Shown: one piece after another, positions 55,080-64,000 of the stretch
Layout of the letters: each line of letters begins with the position of its first letter
Position numbering within the stretch: position 1 is the first letter of the stretch
From: Tupaia tana
Taxonomy: Eukaryota; Chordata; Mammalia; Scandentia; Tupaiidae
Direction of reading: 5' to 3'
Assembly: GCA_026018925.1 (NCBI GenBank)
Contig: JAKSZU010000004.1
Coordinates: 10,742,517-10,806,516 of the forward strand
DNA length: 64,000 nucleotides
Notes under the pieces: model-generated
Database searches by the model: none
What the model was told of the DNA's origin: nothing
What the model saw: the letters and a program-made list of their open reading frames with translations, nothing else
Position numbers and translations under genes: made by a program

Positions 55080-55331
55080 GGCCTCTGAGTTGATCATCAA
55101 AGTCCTCAAGGACCTGCCAAGAGACAGAGAGAAACAGGAGAACAGTAAACACAGTGGAAACGTCGCTTTTGATGAGGTTGTCAACATTGCCCGAGAGATG
55201 AGGCACTGGTCTCTGGCCAGGGAGCTCTCTGGGGACAGCCCAGTTTATAGCCAGTTTACGTTAATGGCCACCACAGCCATGTCATCACTGACGACGTCAA
55301 CAGTGGTGCAGCGAAATGCCTAGCTAGTTAA
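55080..55331 (+). pseudogene. RPL12: RPL12 processed pseudogene, 5'-truncated
   Basis: Matches the last 40% of ribosomal protein L12 m[43 protein letters not shown], then SLARELSG. About 18 nt after SLARELSG are missing, and a net frame change follows. The final stretch ([20 protein letters not shown] then TAA at 55329-55331) is recovered in another frame. No introns, no start and no 3' UTR remain; an S-type SINE follows within 16 bp. Many damaging changes make it older than the LARP1B copy. The parent protein is part of the 60S subunit stalk base; this fragment cannot encode it. Confidence 0.92.
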
Positions 55332-55344
55332 GAGCCACGCGGGA

Positions 55345-55510
55345 ATGGGGCCAGCAGGTGGCGAGGTGATTGGGGTGCTGGGCTCCCACATGGCCCACTG
55401 CACTTCTGAGTCCTAGACCTGACAGCTTGCTTTCTCACTTTCCCTCTCTCTCTCCCTCTGCTGAGTGCATGTGTCTTATAGCAAATAATAATAATAATGA
55501 AATTCATAAT
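55345..55510 (+). mobile_element. tRNA-SINE I
   Basis: GGGGCCAGCAGGTGGCGAGG head, S-type middle, L-type end GTGCATGTGTCTTATAGCAA. Confidence 0.85.
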
Positions 55511-55514
55511 TATT

Positions 55515-55619
55515 TTTTCAAGAATTATTTTGTTTAACTCCGTTTATTCATCTATTTATCTATTCATTTATTTATTTTAATTTGACCAGACATAACCTCT
55601 ATGCCATCTGCTGGCCCCC
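55515..55619 (-). mobile_element. tRNA-SINE S with internal deletion
   Basis: TTTAATTTGACCAGACATAA jumps straight to CTCTATGCCATCTGCTGGCCCC; about 70 bp including the B box are gone. Confidence 0.85.
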
Positions 55620-56064
55620 AATAAAGAATTCTGTTTTAAAGAATTATTTTACTGGAGCCAGCAGATGGCGCAATAGTTATGTCGTTGACTGTGGTTCGAG
55701 TACTGGACCCGGTGGCTTAAAACTCATGCTGGGCACATGTGCATGTGTGCCCAAAATCCTGAGAGAAGAATGAAGAAGGAATTGCAGGACTGCAGTATGG
55801 CCATACCCCTGTGGGGTGATTTCTTACTTTCTGTCTCTCTGTCTGTTTCTCTAGTGAGTGCACGCGCCCTATAGCAAAAAATCTTTCTCTCAAAAAAGAA
55901 TTATTTTACCTAACTTTATTTATTTACTTATTTTTAATTTGACCACAGAGGGACCAAGAGAGAGAAAGAGAAAGTGAGAAAGCAAGCCACGATGTCTGGG
56001 ACTTGAATCATGGTCAGTCATGTGGGAGTCCGGGGCCATTAACCACCATGCCACCTGCCGGCCC
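55620..56064 (-). mobile_element. tRNA-SINE S split in its tail by an L
   Basis: Tail AAAGAATTATTTTAC occurs at 55638-55652 and 55895-55909 around the insertion; the head ends CACCTGCCGGCCCC at 56064. Confidence 0.92.
55653..55894 (+). mobile_element. tRNA-SINE L, nested
   Basis: Perfect 15-bp TSD AAAGAATTATTTTAC. The head lost the stretch before GACTGTGGTTCGAG. Confidence 0.94.
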
Positions 56065-56102
56065 CAAGAATCCTTTAAAAAAAAAAAAAAAAAAAAAAAA
56101 AC

Positions 56103-56312
56103 GAGACCAGCCGCACAGTGCAGTGGTTAAGTGCTGTACAGAAGAAGCTGGATCTCACATGGCTGACCGGGCTCTAGTCCAGGGTAGCTGAAAAACACAC
56201 AGGGCGCACACATACACTGACACCCAGGTGGGCTGCGATGTGAGCAGGCTTCACGGGGGAGTGCTATTTCTCTCTCTTGTTTTATAAGCATGTGCCCTCT
56301 GGAATTAATTAA
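56103..56312 (+). mobile_element. old tRNA-SINE L
   Basis: GAGACCAGCCGCACAGTGCA head, CACACAGGGCGCACACATAC, end CATGTGCCCTCTGGAATTAA. Confidence 0.6.
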
Positions 56313-56451
56313 AAACAAACAAACAAAAACTACCCAGAGTCGTTCTGGGAATAAATCCAAATCCAGACGCCTGTTCTTGTTGCCTCCCAAACAGCTGCCT
56401 CTCAGAAATTCAAGAGCACACCTTTATAGCAAACGGCTTCTCAAAGTATTC

Positions 56452-56710
56452 ACTCTTTTTTAAATTTGTTTTGCTCTAGGGCATGTGTGCTCACCAGAAA
56501 GACAGAGACAGAGAGACAGAGAGTGAGAAATCACCCTCCAGGGGGGATGGCTGTGCTGCAATCCCTTCTCCTCCACTTCCCCCTCAGGATCTTGGGCATG
56601 CACACACACACACGCACCCAGCATAAGTTTAAGCCACCGGGTCCAGGACTCGAACTGCGGTCAACTACATGGGAATCCAGCAACATAGCCATTATGCCAA
56701 GTGCTGGTCC
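56452..56710 (-). mobile_element. tRNA-SINE L
   Basis: TTTTGCTCTAGGGCATGTGT to GCCAAGTGCTGGTCC; TSD CTCAAAGTATTC at 56440-56451 and 56711-56722. Confidence 0.93.
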
Positions 56711-56917
56711 CTCAAAGTATTCTCTTAATGAAAGCCATCCTGTTCTCAGTGAAGGGCACCTCTGGGCCATAGGTTGCCAAAATCAAAGCACATGGAGATT
56801 GCACAGAAAAGTCTGCACCTGTGACTTTTCTTGTAAACGCAGAAAGTCTGGCATCTCAGGCCCACCTTCTCCCCAGGGAGTGTGCTGGCCTGAGGAGAGC
56901 AGATGGGTCCCTGCCTT

Positions 56918-57002
56918 CTCTCTCTCTCCTTCTTCTTCTCCTCCTCCTCTTCCTTCTTCTCCTTCCTCTTCTTCTTCCTCCTTCTCCTCCTCCTTCTTTC
57001 TT
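56918..57002. repeat. pure pyrimidine tract (CTT/CTC)n
   Basis: About 85 bp of C and T only on the + strand (TTCTTCTTCTCCTCCTCCTC), capable of forming a triple helix. It adjoins the 3' end of a reverse SINE. Confidence 0.9.
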
Positions 57003-57230
57003 AAAGTTTTTGCCATAGGGCATGTGTGCTTGCTGGAGAGGCAGAGGGAAAGTGAGAAATCACCCTCCGGGGCATGGCCATACTACCTTACCTTCTCCAC
57101 TCTCTTCCTGGATTCTCCACACCCCGCACACAGGGTCAGCGTGAGTTTCAAGCGGCCAGGTCTGGGACATGAACAGAAGTGGGCCATGTGGGCGTCCAGT
57201 GCCTTAACCACCATGCAACCTATTAGCCCC
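57003..57230 (-). mobile_element. old tRNA-SINE L
   Basis: TTTTTGCCATAGGGCATGTG to GCAACCTATTAGCCCC. Confidence 0.85.
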
Positions 57231-57256
57231 CTCTCTCTCTAAGAATTATCTACTTA

Positions 57257-57515
57257 TTTTTTTAAAGAGAGGTTTTTGCTACAGGGCATGTGCGTTTGCC
57301 AGAAAGACAGAAAGAGGAAAAAAAGACAGAAAGCGAGAAATCACCCCCTGGGAGGATGGCCACACCGCAATCCCTTCTCCTCCATTCTCCTCTTGGGATC
57401 TTGGGCATGCACGCACATGCGCCCGGCCTAAGTTTAAGCCACAGGGCCTGGGACTCGAACCACAGTCAACTACATGGGAGTCCAGTGACATAACCATTAC
57501 ACCATCTGCTGGCCC
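57257..57515 (-). mobile_element. tRNA-SINE L
   Basis: TTTTTGCTACAGGGCATGTG to CCATCTGCTGGCCCC. Confidence 0.92.
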
Positions 57516-57516
57516 C

Positions 57517-57702
57517 TATTTATGTAATTTTATTTATTATTATTATTTAAATTTTTGCTATAGAGTGCACGTGCTCACCAGAGAGACAGAAACACGCAGA
57601 GAGAAAGAGACAGAGACAGTGAGAAAGCAACCGGCTGACTCAAACCGTGGTGGGCCATGTGGGAGTCCAGTGCCTTAACCACCATGCCACCTGTTGGCCT
57701 CC
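57517..57702 (-). mobile_element. tRNA-SINE I, reverse
   Basis: L-type end (TTTTTGCTATAGAGTGCACG) with S-type junction (GTGAGAAAGCAACCGGCTGA). Confidence 0.85.
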
Positions 57703-57707
57703 TCTCT

Positions 57708-57784
57708 CTCTAAGAATTATTTACTTAATTTTATTTATTATTACTATTACTTTTTAAAAGTTTTGTTATAGGCACGTGTGCTCA

Positions 57785-57828
<44 letters not shown>

Positions 57829-57908
57829 AGCAAGCTGCTGGCTCAAACCTCGTTAGGCCATGTGGGAGTCCTGTGCCTTAATCACCAGCCAGCCACCTGC
57901 TGGCCTCT
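57708..57908 (-). mobile_element. tRNA-SINE I, reverse, with (CA)n
   Basis: AAAGTTTTGTTATAGGCACG, then (CA) repeats at 57786-57828, then GCAAGCTGCTGGCTCAAACC and the head. Confidence 0.82.
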
Positions 57909-57914
57909 CTCTTA

Positions 57915-58110
57915 TTTTAAAACAGTATTTTATTTTATTCTTTTAATTTTGACATAGGGTACACAAGCTCCAGAGAGGAAGAAAAAGCACCAACGAGGCG
58001 ATGGCCGCACCTCCCTCCCGCCCCACTTCGCCCTCCCTTCACGCAGGCGCCTACCCTGCCTCCAAGCAGCAGGTCTGGGGCTCCAGCGGCAGTCGGCCAC
58101 CGGTTCCGGC
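57915..58110 (-). mobile_element. possible decayed SINE at CpG-island edge
   Basis: TTTTGACATAGGGTACACAA, GAGGCGATGGCCGCACCTCC, then AGCAGGTCTGGGGCTCCAGC keep the SINE order at low similarity. Confidence 0.4.
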
Positions 58111-59380
58111 TGCGCAATCCCCAGGCCACGGCCCCTGCCCTCTCTTTAGACAGGCTCTCCTAGCGCCTGCTTGTGGGCCTATTTTGCCTCTCCTGCTTAA
58201 CCCCGGAAGCGTTTCAACGTTGCCACCTTGGCCAAAAGGCACTTCAGAGCAGGCTTCCCCCGCGCCGGGAGGCTGGGTCGGGAATCTGCCAGACTCACAA
58301 AGGGGCAGGGCGCTGGCCAGGGGAGGGCGGGAGCAGACTGAGCGATGCTGTTCCGCGAAGGCCGGGGTCGGGACGGATGGGTCTCCCCGCAGGGGACCGA
58401 GGCGCTGGAGGCTAGCAGGGCTCAGTGAGACCGAAGCGCCCTGGCCTGGGAGCCGGCGCGGTTTGCAGCAGGGCGACACGCCGCGCGCTGTGCCCGTGAA
58501 AAGATGGCTGAGAAGCTGCGGCGACGCCTGCAGAGGCTGCGGGGACCGCAAGGCGGGCCGCCGGGGAGGGGTGGCGGGAGGCACGTCGCAGGCGGCCTGG
58601 CGGACGGCGGGCACGCGCGACCTAGGGGAACGCGGCGGCCCCCGCCCGCCTCCGCGCCCCGCGCCCCCGCCGCGGCAGACTGCGGAATCCCGGGCGCCCG
58701 CAGCCCCCAGCAGGCTGCAGCACGCGCGGGCGTGGGCGGGCGGGGGACGGCGGGGATGCCCGTCTTCCCCGGAAGGCGGGGAGTGGGGAGCGGCGGCCGG
58801 TCACATGGCTCCACCACCAGGCTCGGCCGGATTGGCTGGTCCCGCAGCCGAGCGGGCCTGGGGTTTCCAGGCGCCCAGCGGCCCCCTCCTCTGGTTCCGG
58901 AGCCCCCGGGGCGCGGTACCCCACCCGCGGCCCCGGGCGCGAGTCGTACTCCCTCCGCAGCGTGTAACGCGGGGTCCCAGCCGCAGGTTTGGCGGCCGGA
59001 TCTGTCTCTAGGAACACACGCACACACACCCGCGCGCGCACACACACACCCACACCCGCGCACACACACCTCCCCCAGCTCCCCCACACCCCGCTTCTCT
59101 CCAGCCTTCCCCCCACCCCGCCCGCTACCCGCCCGGAGGCCAGATTTGTTTGCGCTGGTTGAAGCAAGTTTCTGTTTCTTGCCATCATTTTCCAGCTTTG
59201 AGTGAGCGAATTAACCTGGCAGGAGGTGGCAGAGATTAGAAGGGGAACCCCAGGCGCCTCAAGCGCCGCACACCACACCGGCCTCACGGGCTCCGCAGCC
59301 GCACTTCCCTGTTCCAGACCGAACCCTGAGAGCCAGCGCCATCGCACTCTGCCCGATCGGATCCCGAACGGAAATCGCTT
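58000..59380. promoter_or_regulatory. CpG island, probable TATA-less promoter
   Basis: About 1.4 kb very rich in CpG, SINE-free in its core. It holds a GGGAGGGCGGG GC box (about 58320), a CACATG E-box next to an inverted CCAAT (ATTGG at 58831-58835), GCGGGCGGGG (about 58735), and a CG/CA run at 59010-59070. Frames are open on both strands (336, 269 and 233 residues), as expected of GC-rich DNA. None resembles a known protein, including what I recall of RNF19B, the gene next to AK2 in people on this side. It may start a non-coding RNA or a transcript whose coding exons are beyond the window. Confidence 0.7.
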
Positions 59381-59384
59381 ACAT

Positions 59385-59815
59385 TTCTCTCCGAGATGTT
59401 TAAGCCTCATTCCCGTTTTTCCCCTTAGCATTTGTCTTCATTTGTGCCTTTGTATTTATTTATGTGATGTTTTTGTGCAGCTTTTTCCCTCGGGACCTGC
59501 GCGCCATGGGAGCCGGGACTTAGTTTTATTATCGTTGTAACGCCGTCACAGAGTTCACTGAATGATCGCATGGACACGTAGATGTGTAGCAGTCACATCC
59601 CGGGTGGGGGACGTAGGGACAGAGCTTTGAATACAAAACCGTGTCTTTCAAGGTGTCATCTCCCCAACAACGTGCACCAAGGCCTCTGTGCCAGGCTGGG
59701 GCAAGGACAGAGCACAAGGCGAGCGTGACCTCCTCCCTACCTTCCTCCTTGCTCAGGGGACCATGTCACTAACCCAGACAGCAGGCTTCTGGCATCAGAG
59801 ACCAGCCTGAGTTAG
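59385..59815. other. intergenic, unique sequence
   Basis: Nothing recognised downstream of the island up to the next SINE. Confidence 0.4.
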
Positions 59816-59830
59816 AAAAGCCCAGGATTG

Positions 59831-60028
59831 GGGGACCAGCAGGAGGCATGGTGGTTAAGGTGCTGGACACTTCCACATGGCCAACCACAGTTCGAGTCCT
59901 GGACCTGGTGGCTTGCTTTCTCACCTCTCTCTCTCTCTTTCTCTCTTTGTGTCTCTCTCTGGTCAAATTAAAAATAAATGAATGAATAAATAAAGCTAAA
60001 TAAATAATTCTAAAAATAAAAAAAGAAA
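59831..60028 (+). mobile_element. tRNA-SINE S, young
   Basis: Perfect 18-bp TSD GAAAAGCCCAGGATTGGG at 59815-59832 and 60029-60046. Confidence 0.95.
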
Positions 60029-60043
60029 GAAAAGCCCAGGATT

Positions 60044-60292
60044 GGGCCAGCAGGTGGTGTGGAGGTTAAGGTGTAGGATCCCATATGTCCGATTCCATGG
60101 TTCAAGCCCCAGACCCGATGGCTTGAAAATCACACTGGGCGTGTGTACATACATGCCCAGAAGTCTGAGAAAATAGAGATGAGGGGGTTGTGGCCGGGTT
60201 ATTCCCCCCGGGAGGAGGGATTTCTCACTTTCCCTCTTGCTGTTTCTCTCTGGCAAGCACACACACCCTATAGTAAAACTAAAAAAAAACCG
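60044..60292 (+). mobile_element. old tRNA-SINE L
   Basis: GGGCCAGCAGGTGGTGTGGA head, GCTTGAAAATCACACTGGGC, end CACCCTATAGTAAAACT. The young S copy above landed at its very start. Confidence 0.85.
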
Positions 60293-60689
60293 CCCGAGGA
60301 CTTAGAATCACATGATCTGGCTGCCCATGGTGGCTTTGCTCCTTCTGACTGTATGAAAAGTCTCTTCTGCCTGAGGCTCCATCTTCTTACCTGAAAAATG
60401 GACGTGACCATACCAGTCTCACAGGACTGTTGAGACAGATGAATGAGATCATGAAAGTGTTTGTTTGTTTGTTTGTTTATTTATTTATTATTTATCTAAG
60501 AGAGATTTTGCTGTAGTAGGACGTGTGCACTCGCTGGAGAGACAAAGAAACGAGAAATCACCTCCCAAGGGTTGAATTGGCCTTGCCAAAATCACCTCTC
60601 TTCCGCTCTCCTCCTGGGATTTTGGGCTTGCATATACACACACCCGGCATGATTTTCTTTTTTTTTTTTTTTTCTCTTTAAATTTATTT

Positions 60690-61500
60690 ATTTTTTTACA
60701 TTAATTCACTATATATCATTACAGTATACAAATTAATTTTCCATCCAAAATACACTGTATATTGGCTCAATCAAGCACATCAACATACATGTTATCAGCA
60801 AATAATTTTCCATTTCTTATATCTTGTATACTTTGTTTTTTTGTTTTGTTTTGTTTTTTTGTTTTTTTTTGTTTTTTTTTGCCATCCTTGATTCCTTATC
60901 CCTCAACCTCTGCCATGTTCCACCCTCCTCCCACATTGTCTCTGGTATCCATGGTTGCTTTCTATGCCTTTCCCCCCCATTTAATATACCTATACATGAA
61001 CCCAAGTCTGACTTTAGGCATAAACCTCAGTGAGTAGAATGAACATACTATAAAGTAGTACCTAGCTGGGGCTATATAGCTTACTGCAGTCATCAAATAT
61101 GCTTTTTTTTTTTTTTATTTCGATAAGAACAGTTTTACTGTTTTTTTTTTTCTTCTGAAACTTTTTTTATTTTTTAATTATTTAACATTCATTCCCTGAG
61201 CATCATCACAACATACTAAATGTGGTTTCCCATCTAGAATGAACTGCATAGTGGCTTAATCGTGCATATTATCATCAATAATATTCCATTTCTACTTTCA
61301 TATTATATATGTATATGTATATATATGCTTTTTACCCCATGTTTGACCCTCTGCCCTTTCCCACTCTCTTATTACACTATCTCTGCTATATACAGTTGTC
61401 TTCCATTCCTTTTCCCCCAACATTTTTTTGATCACACAATATCATAAGTAATCTAACTACTTTCAATACCAAGTTCAGCTGGTAATTTCAAGAAAAGCAG
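60690..61500 (-). repeat. duplicated segment in HAL1 3' region
   Basis: Two diverged copies, 60690-61090 and 61175-61500, share the order CATTAATTCACTATATATCA / CATTCATTCCCTGAGCATCA, then TCCATCCAAAATACACTGTA / CCATCTAGAATGAACTGCAT, TTGGCTCAATCAAGCACAT / GTGGCTTAATCGTGCATAT, and later CCTCTGCCATGTTCCACCCT / CCTCTGCCCTTTCCCACTCT. Each is followed, in element sense, by its own A-run. Confidence 0.8.
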
Positions 61501-61988
61501 TTTTGACCTGGTAACGATATTTCCTTGAAAATTAAAGCCTAGAAACAGGTTAGTATTCTGTTCAAATAGTAGGTATATGAATCTATTGACAGCTCAAGAC
61601 AGGAAAAAAATCCTTTAAAACCGGACAACAAAACTTAGAAGAAAAGCAGCAATATTTCAGTCAAGTCACAGAATGTTGTTTCATCAGTTCAGTCTCATGT
61701 ACTTAATCTTTCTTCTGTTGTGGTTCGATCTTCCAGATTGAATTCTGGGATATAATATTCATCTCCAGACAATTAAGTTGCCCATTTTCTTAGTTTTTGA
61801 ACTCTTATTTCTGTGTGTCTGCATTTAATTTTATTGACATATCACTCCCTTAAGAATTTCTTGGAGATCTGGTCTGGTGCTGGTAAATTCTTTCAGGTTT
61901 TGTTTATCTGGGAAAGTTCGTGTCTTTTCTTCCCAAATGAACGACAATCTTGCTGGGTACAGTATTCTTGGTCGAAATTGCTTTTCCC

Positions 61989-62823
61989 TTAACACTTCAA
62001 ATATATTTTCCCATTTTTCCTTGCTCGCTTTGTTTCTGATGAGAGGTCTGCTGTTAGTCTGATGGGATACCCTTTGTAGGTAACTTGCCGTTTTTCTCTT
62101 GCCAATCTTAGTATCTTGTCTTTGTCTACAGTTTTGGTCAATCTGGCTAGAATGTGTCTTGGAGAAGATCTTCTTGGGTTGATTCTATTTGGGGTCCTCT
62201 GTATTTCTTGGGACTGAATCTTTGAGTGCCTCTCTAGGTTTGGAAAGTTTTCTTGCAGGATCTCATGGAATAGATTATCAATGCCCTTATGAGTCTCTTC
62301 GCCTTTTGGGATGCCTATTATCCGGATGTTTGGACGTTTGATGGTATCTAGTATTTCTCGTATATTAGTCTCAAAATTTTGGGCCATTTTCTCAGTCTTC
62401 ATGGTGGATTTTTCTAGGCCAGCAATTTTCTCTTTTATGTCTGAGATTCTATTTTCTGTATGATCTAGTCTGCTTTTAATACTTTCAAGGGAGATTTTTG
62501 ACTTCCTGTATTATAGCCTTCATCTCTAACAGTTCCATCTGATTCTTTTGTAAAGTGTGAAATTCCTCTTTTAGATCTTGCATGAATTTCCTCACCTCCT
62601 GGAACTTGACAACTTTCTCCTTCCTCTTCAGCAGTTCATTGTCTCTCTTCTCTTCCATCTCTGTTAGCTTTGCCATTATGAATGTTCTGAATTCTTTATC
62701 AGACATTTCCATGATTTTCATTGAACTGTGTGTGGATGAAGAGGAGTTATCCTTTTCCCTTGGAGGAGAGGTATTTTCCTGCTTTCCCACATTTCTTGTG
62801 GTCCTGCAGCGATTTCTAGTCAT
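61989..62823 (-). pseudogene. HAL1 ORF1 (one frameshift)
   Basis: L1 ORF1-type RNA-binding chaperone that would coat the element's RNA. N-terminal part 62823-62485 opens MTRNRCRTTRNVGKQE, with a low-complexity SSSSTHSS stretch and then a charged heptad region (coiled coil for trimer formation). The C-terminal part 62402-61989 shows the conserved RRM/CTD: IKRPNIRIIGIPKGEE, ENFPNLERH, RTPNRINPRRSSPRHILARL, then REKRQVTYKGYPIRLTADLS. The coiled coil continues open in a second frame between the two, so a single-base shift in an A-run near 62497 seems to be the only break. Length in all about 277 codons, short of L1 ORF1's usual 340. Confidence 0.85.
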
Positions 62824-63618
62824 CTGGTTGATGGTCGGTTTCTTCCCAAACTTGGAAGTTCAATCTGAGCGTCAAGGAGCGTGCAGAAAAGGAAACAGAA
62901 AGAGAGAAACAACAGCAACAACAGCCAAAAACAAACACGCGAGTGTTGTGTGCTGGAGGCCGAATTATCAGTGGAAAATCTTCATTTCTATTTCCCCAAA
63001 ATGGCTAGTTCGCAGGAGCCATGAAGCCGTGTGTCTCCAAGAAGGCCTGTTCCCTTTGCCTCTCTCATTTTGCGATATTTTTTAAAACCATCTTTTTCTT
63101 TTCCTTTTCTCCATCTTTTTCTTTTCTTCTTCTTTCTTTTTTCCTCTCCCTCCTCTTCCTTCTTTGCTAGAGAGTATGTGTGCTTACTAAGAGTAGTATA
63201 TACTGTTTGACTGGGTTTCCCACCAGTTTCTTTCTTTCTCCTGCAGCTTCTGTGGATCTCGGTGGCTTTTTTTCTTGTCTTGTTACAATAAGCTGGCACC
63301 TAGCCACGGGAGGAGATGTGCTGTGGCTTAGGCTTCCTTCTTGGTGGTGTATGTCCGGACAGACTTATGTGGACAGAAGTGACCCGGCATGATTTTCAAG
63401 TCACTGGGTCTGGGACTCAAACCATGGTTGGCCATGTGGGAATCCAGTGCCTTAACCACCATGCCACCTGCTGGTCCTGAGATCACGAAAGTATTAGCAG
63501 CCAGGATGCTGTGCGTAGGTGGGCCACCATGCCATTCGATTTGCCTGGAACAATTGACACCCGGTGAACCAGAGCAATTACTAGCTTTCTCATTCATTCC
63601 CAAAAATGTCCCAGTTTG

Positions 63619-63760
63619 GGGGCCAGCAGGTGGCATGTGGTTAAGGACACTGGATTCCGACACGATCGACCACAGTTCAAGTTCCAGATCTGGCAGCTTG
63701 CTTTTTCACTTTCTCTCTGTCTCTCTCTCTCTCACTCACTCTGTCCCTCTCTGGTCAAAT

Positions 63761-63791
<31 letters not shown>

Positions 63792-63823
63792 AAAGTTAAA
63801 TAAAATAATTCTTTTTAAAAAAT
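63619..63823 (+). mobile_element. tRNA-SINE S, young
   Basis: GGGGGCCAGCAGGTGGCATG head, TAAA-repeat tail. TSD TCCCAGTTTGG at 63609-63619 and 63824-63834. Confidence 0.94.
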
Positions 63824-63945
63824 TCCCAGTTTGGACAGGACATTGTGGTCATCCTAGAAACCAATGTGACACATTGTGCCCTGGGACACAAAGGAGAGAA
63901 GCTGGTGGGTCTGACTGTAGAAAGAGGGGGAACTACAGAAATGAG

Positions 63946-64000
63946 GTAGGGGGGTGCAGGTGGTGACTTGGTGATTAAGTCACTGGACTACTACGTGGCC
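63946..64000 (+). mobile_element. tRNA-SINE head, cut by window end
   Basis: GTGCAGGTGGTGACTTGGTG, then CACTGGACTACTACGTGGCC; the rest lies beyond base 64000. Confidence 0.75.

Larger units (their letters stand above)
60658..63381 (-). mobile_element. HAL1 (half-LINE-1), young, apparently full length
   Basis: A 2724-bp insertion on the minus strand. It begins, in its own sense, at 63381 and ends in A17 (T17 at 60658-60674). A perfect 16-bp duplication ACCCGGCATGATTTTC flanks it at 60642-60657 and 63382-63397. It carries an L1 ORF1-type coding region but no trace of ORF2 (endonuclease or reverse transcriptase), which defines HAL1; it must have been moved by another element's enzyme. After ORF1 comes a 1.3-kb AT-rich 3' region made of two related segments. 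The intact ends and a near-open frame indicate recent movement. Confidence 0.88.
60459..63477 (-). mobile_element. old tRNA-SINE split by HAL1
   Basis: 3' part 60459-60657 (TTTGCTGTAGTAGGACGTGT to CCCGGCATGATTTTC) and 5' part 63398-63477 (AAGTCACTGGGTCTGGGACT to CACCTGCTGGTCC). TSD TGAGATCATGAAAGT at 60444-60458, with one mismatch at 63478-63492. Confidence 0.92.
60295..63540 (+). repeat. MIR fragment split by SINE and HAL1
   Basis: 60295-60458 (CTGAGGCTCCATCTTCTTAC, CTGAAAAATGGACGTGACCA, GACTGTTGAGACAGATGAAT) is the MIR 3' half. It resumes at 63478 after the two nested insertions. Confidence 0.75.

Noticed and set aside
58001..59431. Frames of 336, 269, 233 and 221 codons in the CpG island
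   Set aside because: Overlapping open frames on both strands are expected at this GC content, and composition is Pro/Arg/Gly/Ala without any domain. I could not match RNF19B or another gene.

Overview
The window is nuclear DNA of a placental mammal. It carries the 3' two thirds of the adenylate kinase 2 gene (AK2, + strand), with exons joined by GT-AG introns. Behind it lies about 40 kb of gene-poor DNA packed with retroposons. Ancient mammalian repeats (MIR, L2, MER5A-like, old L1) form the background. On top sit roughly 100 copies of a tRNA-derived SINE that is none of the well-known Alu, B1/B2, ID, carnivore, bat, lagomorph, equid, whale, hedgehog or shrew SINEs as I remember them. It is presumably specific to the host's order. 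I cannot name the species.

SINE labels used below: L = long form, about 235 bp plus A-tail, with a tRNA-like head containing a B box near GGTTCGAGTCC and a body ending near GCCCTATAGCAAAAACCTC. S = short form, about 130-150 bp, where the same head joins directly to a CT-rich stretch and a GGTCAAATTAAAA tail. I = intermediate, with S-type internal shortening but an L-type tail. 'old' = diverged relatives. Many copies have target-site duplications (TSDs), and several are nested.

Layout. 1-6976: AK2 intron 1, holding old SINEs, a 54-bp minisatellite and a mariner-like MITE. 6977-17371: AK2 coding exons 2-6 with SINE-rich introns; intron 4 holds a 61-bp minisatellite with a 183-bp higher-order period. 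17372-20195: the two alternative AK2 3' ends. Exon 6 read through gives the CKDLVMFI tail (239-residue form). Splicing from within codon 66 to an exon at 19337 gives a single Ser and a stop (232-residue form). 20200-30120: SINE clusters, old L1 and featureless GC-rich DNA. 30121-32664: processed LARP1B pseudogene from a short, intron-reading transcript. 32690-45240: SINEs and GC-rich unique sequence. 45240-46030: CpG-rich patch with a palindromic RFX-type X-box. 46200-58000: SINEs, L2, MIR and an RPL12 pseudogene fragment at 55080-55331. 58000-59380: strong CpG island with no recognised gene. 60658-63381: a young, apparently complete half-LINE-1 (HAL1) with a 16-bp perfect TSD, inserted in a SINE that is itself inserted in a MIR.

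Only one functional protein-coding gene, AK2, can be supported. Most long open frames elsewhere are read-through of minisatellites or SINEs.
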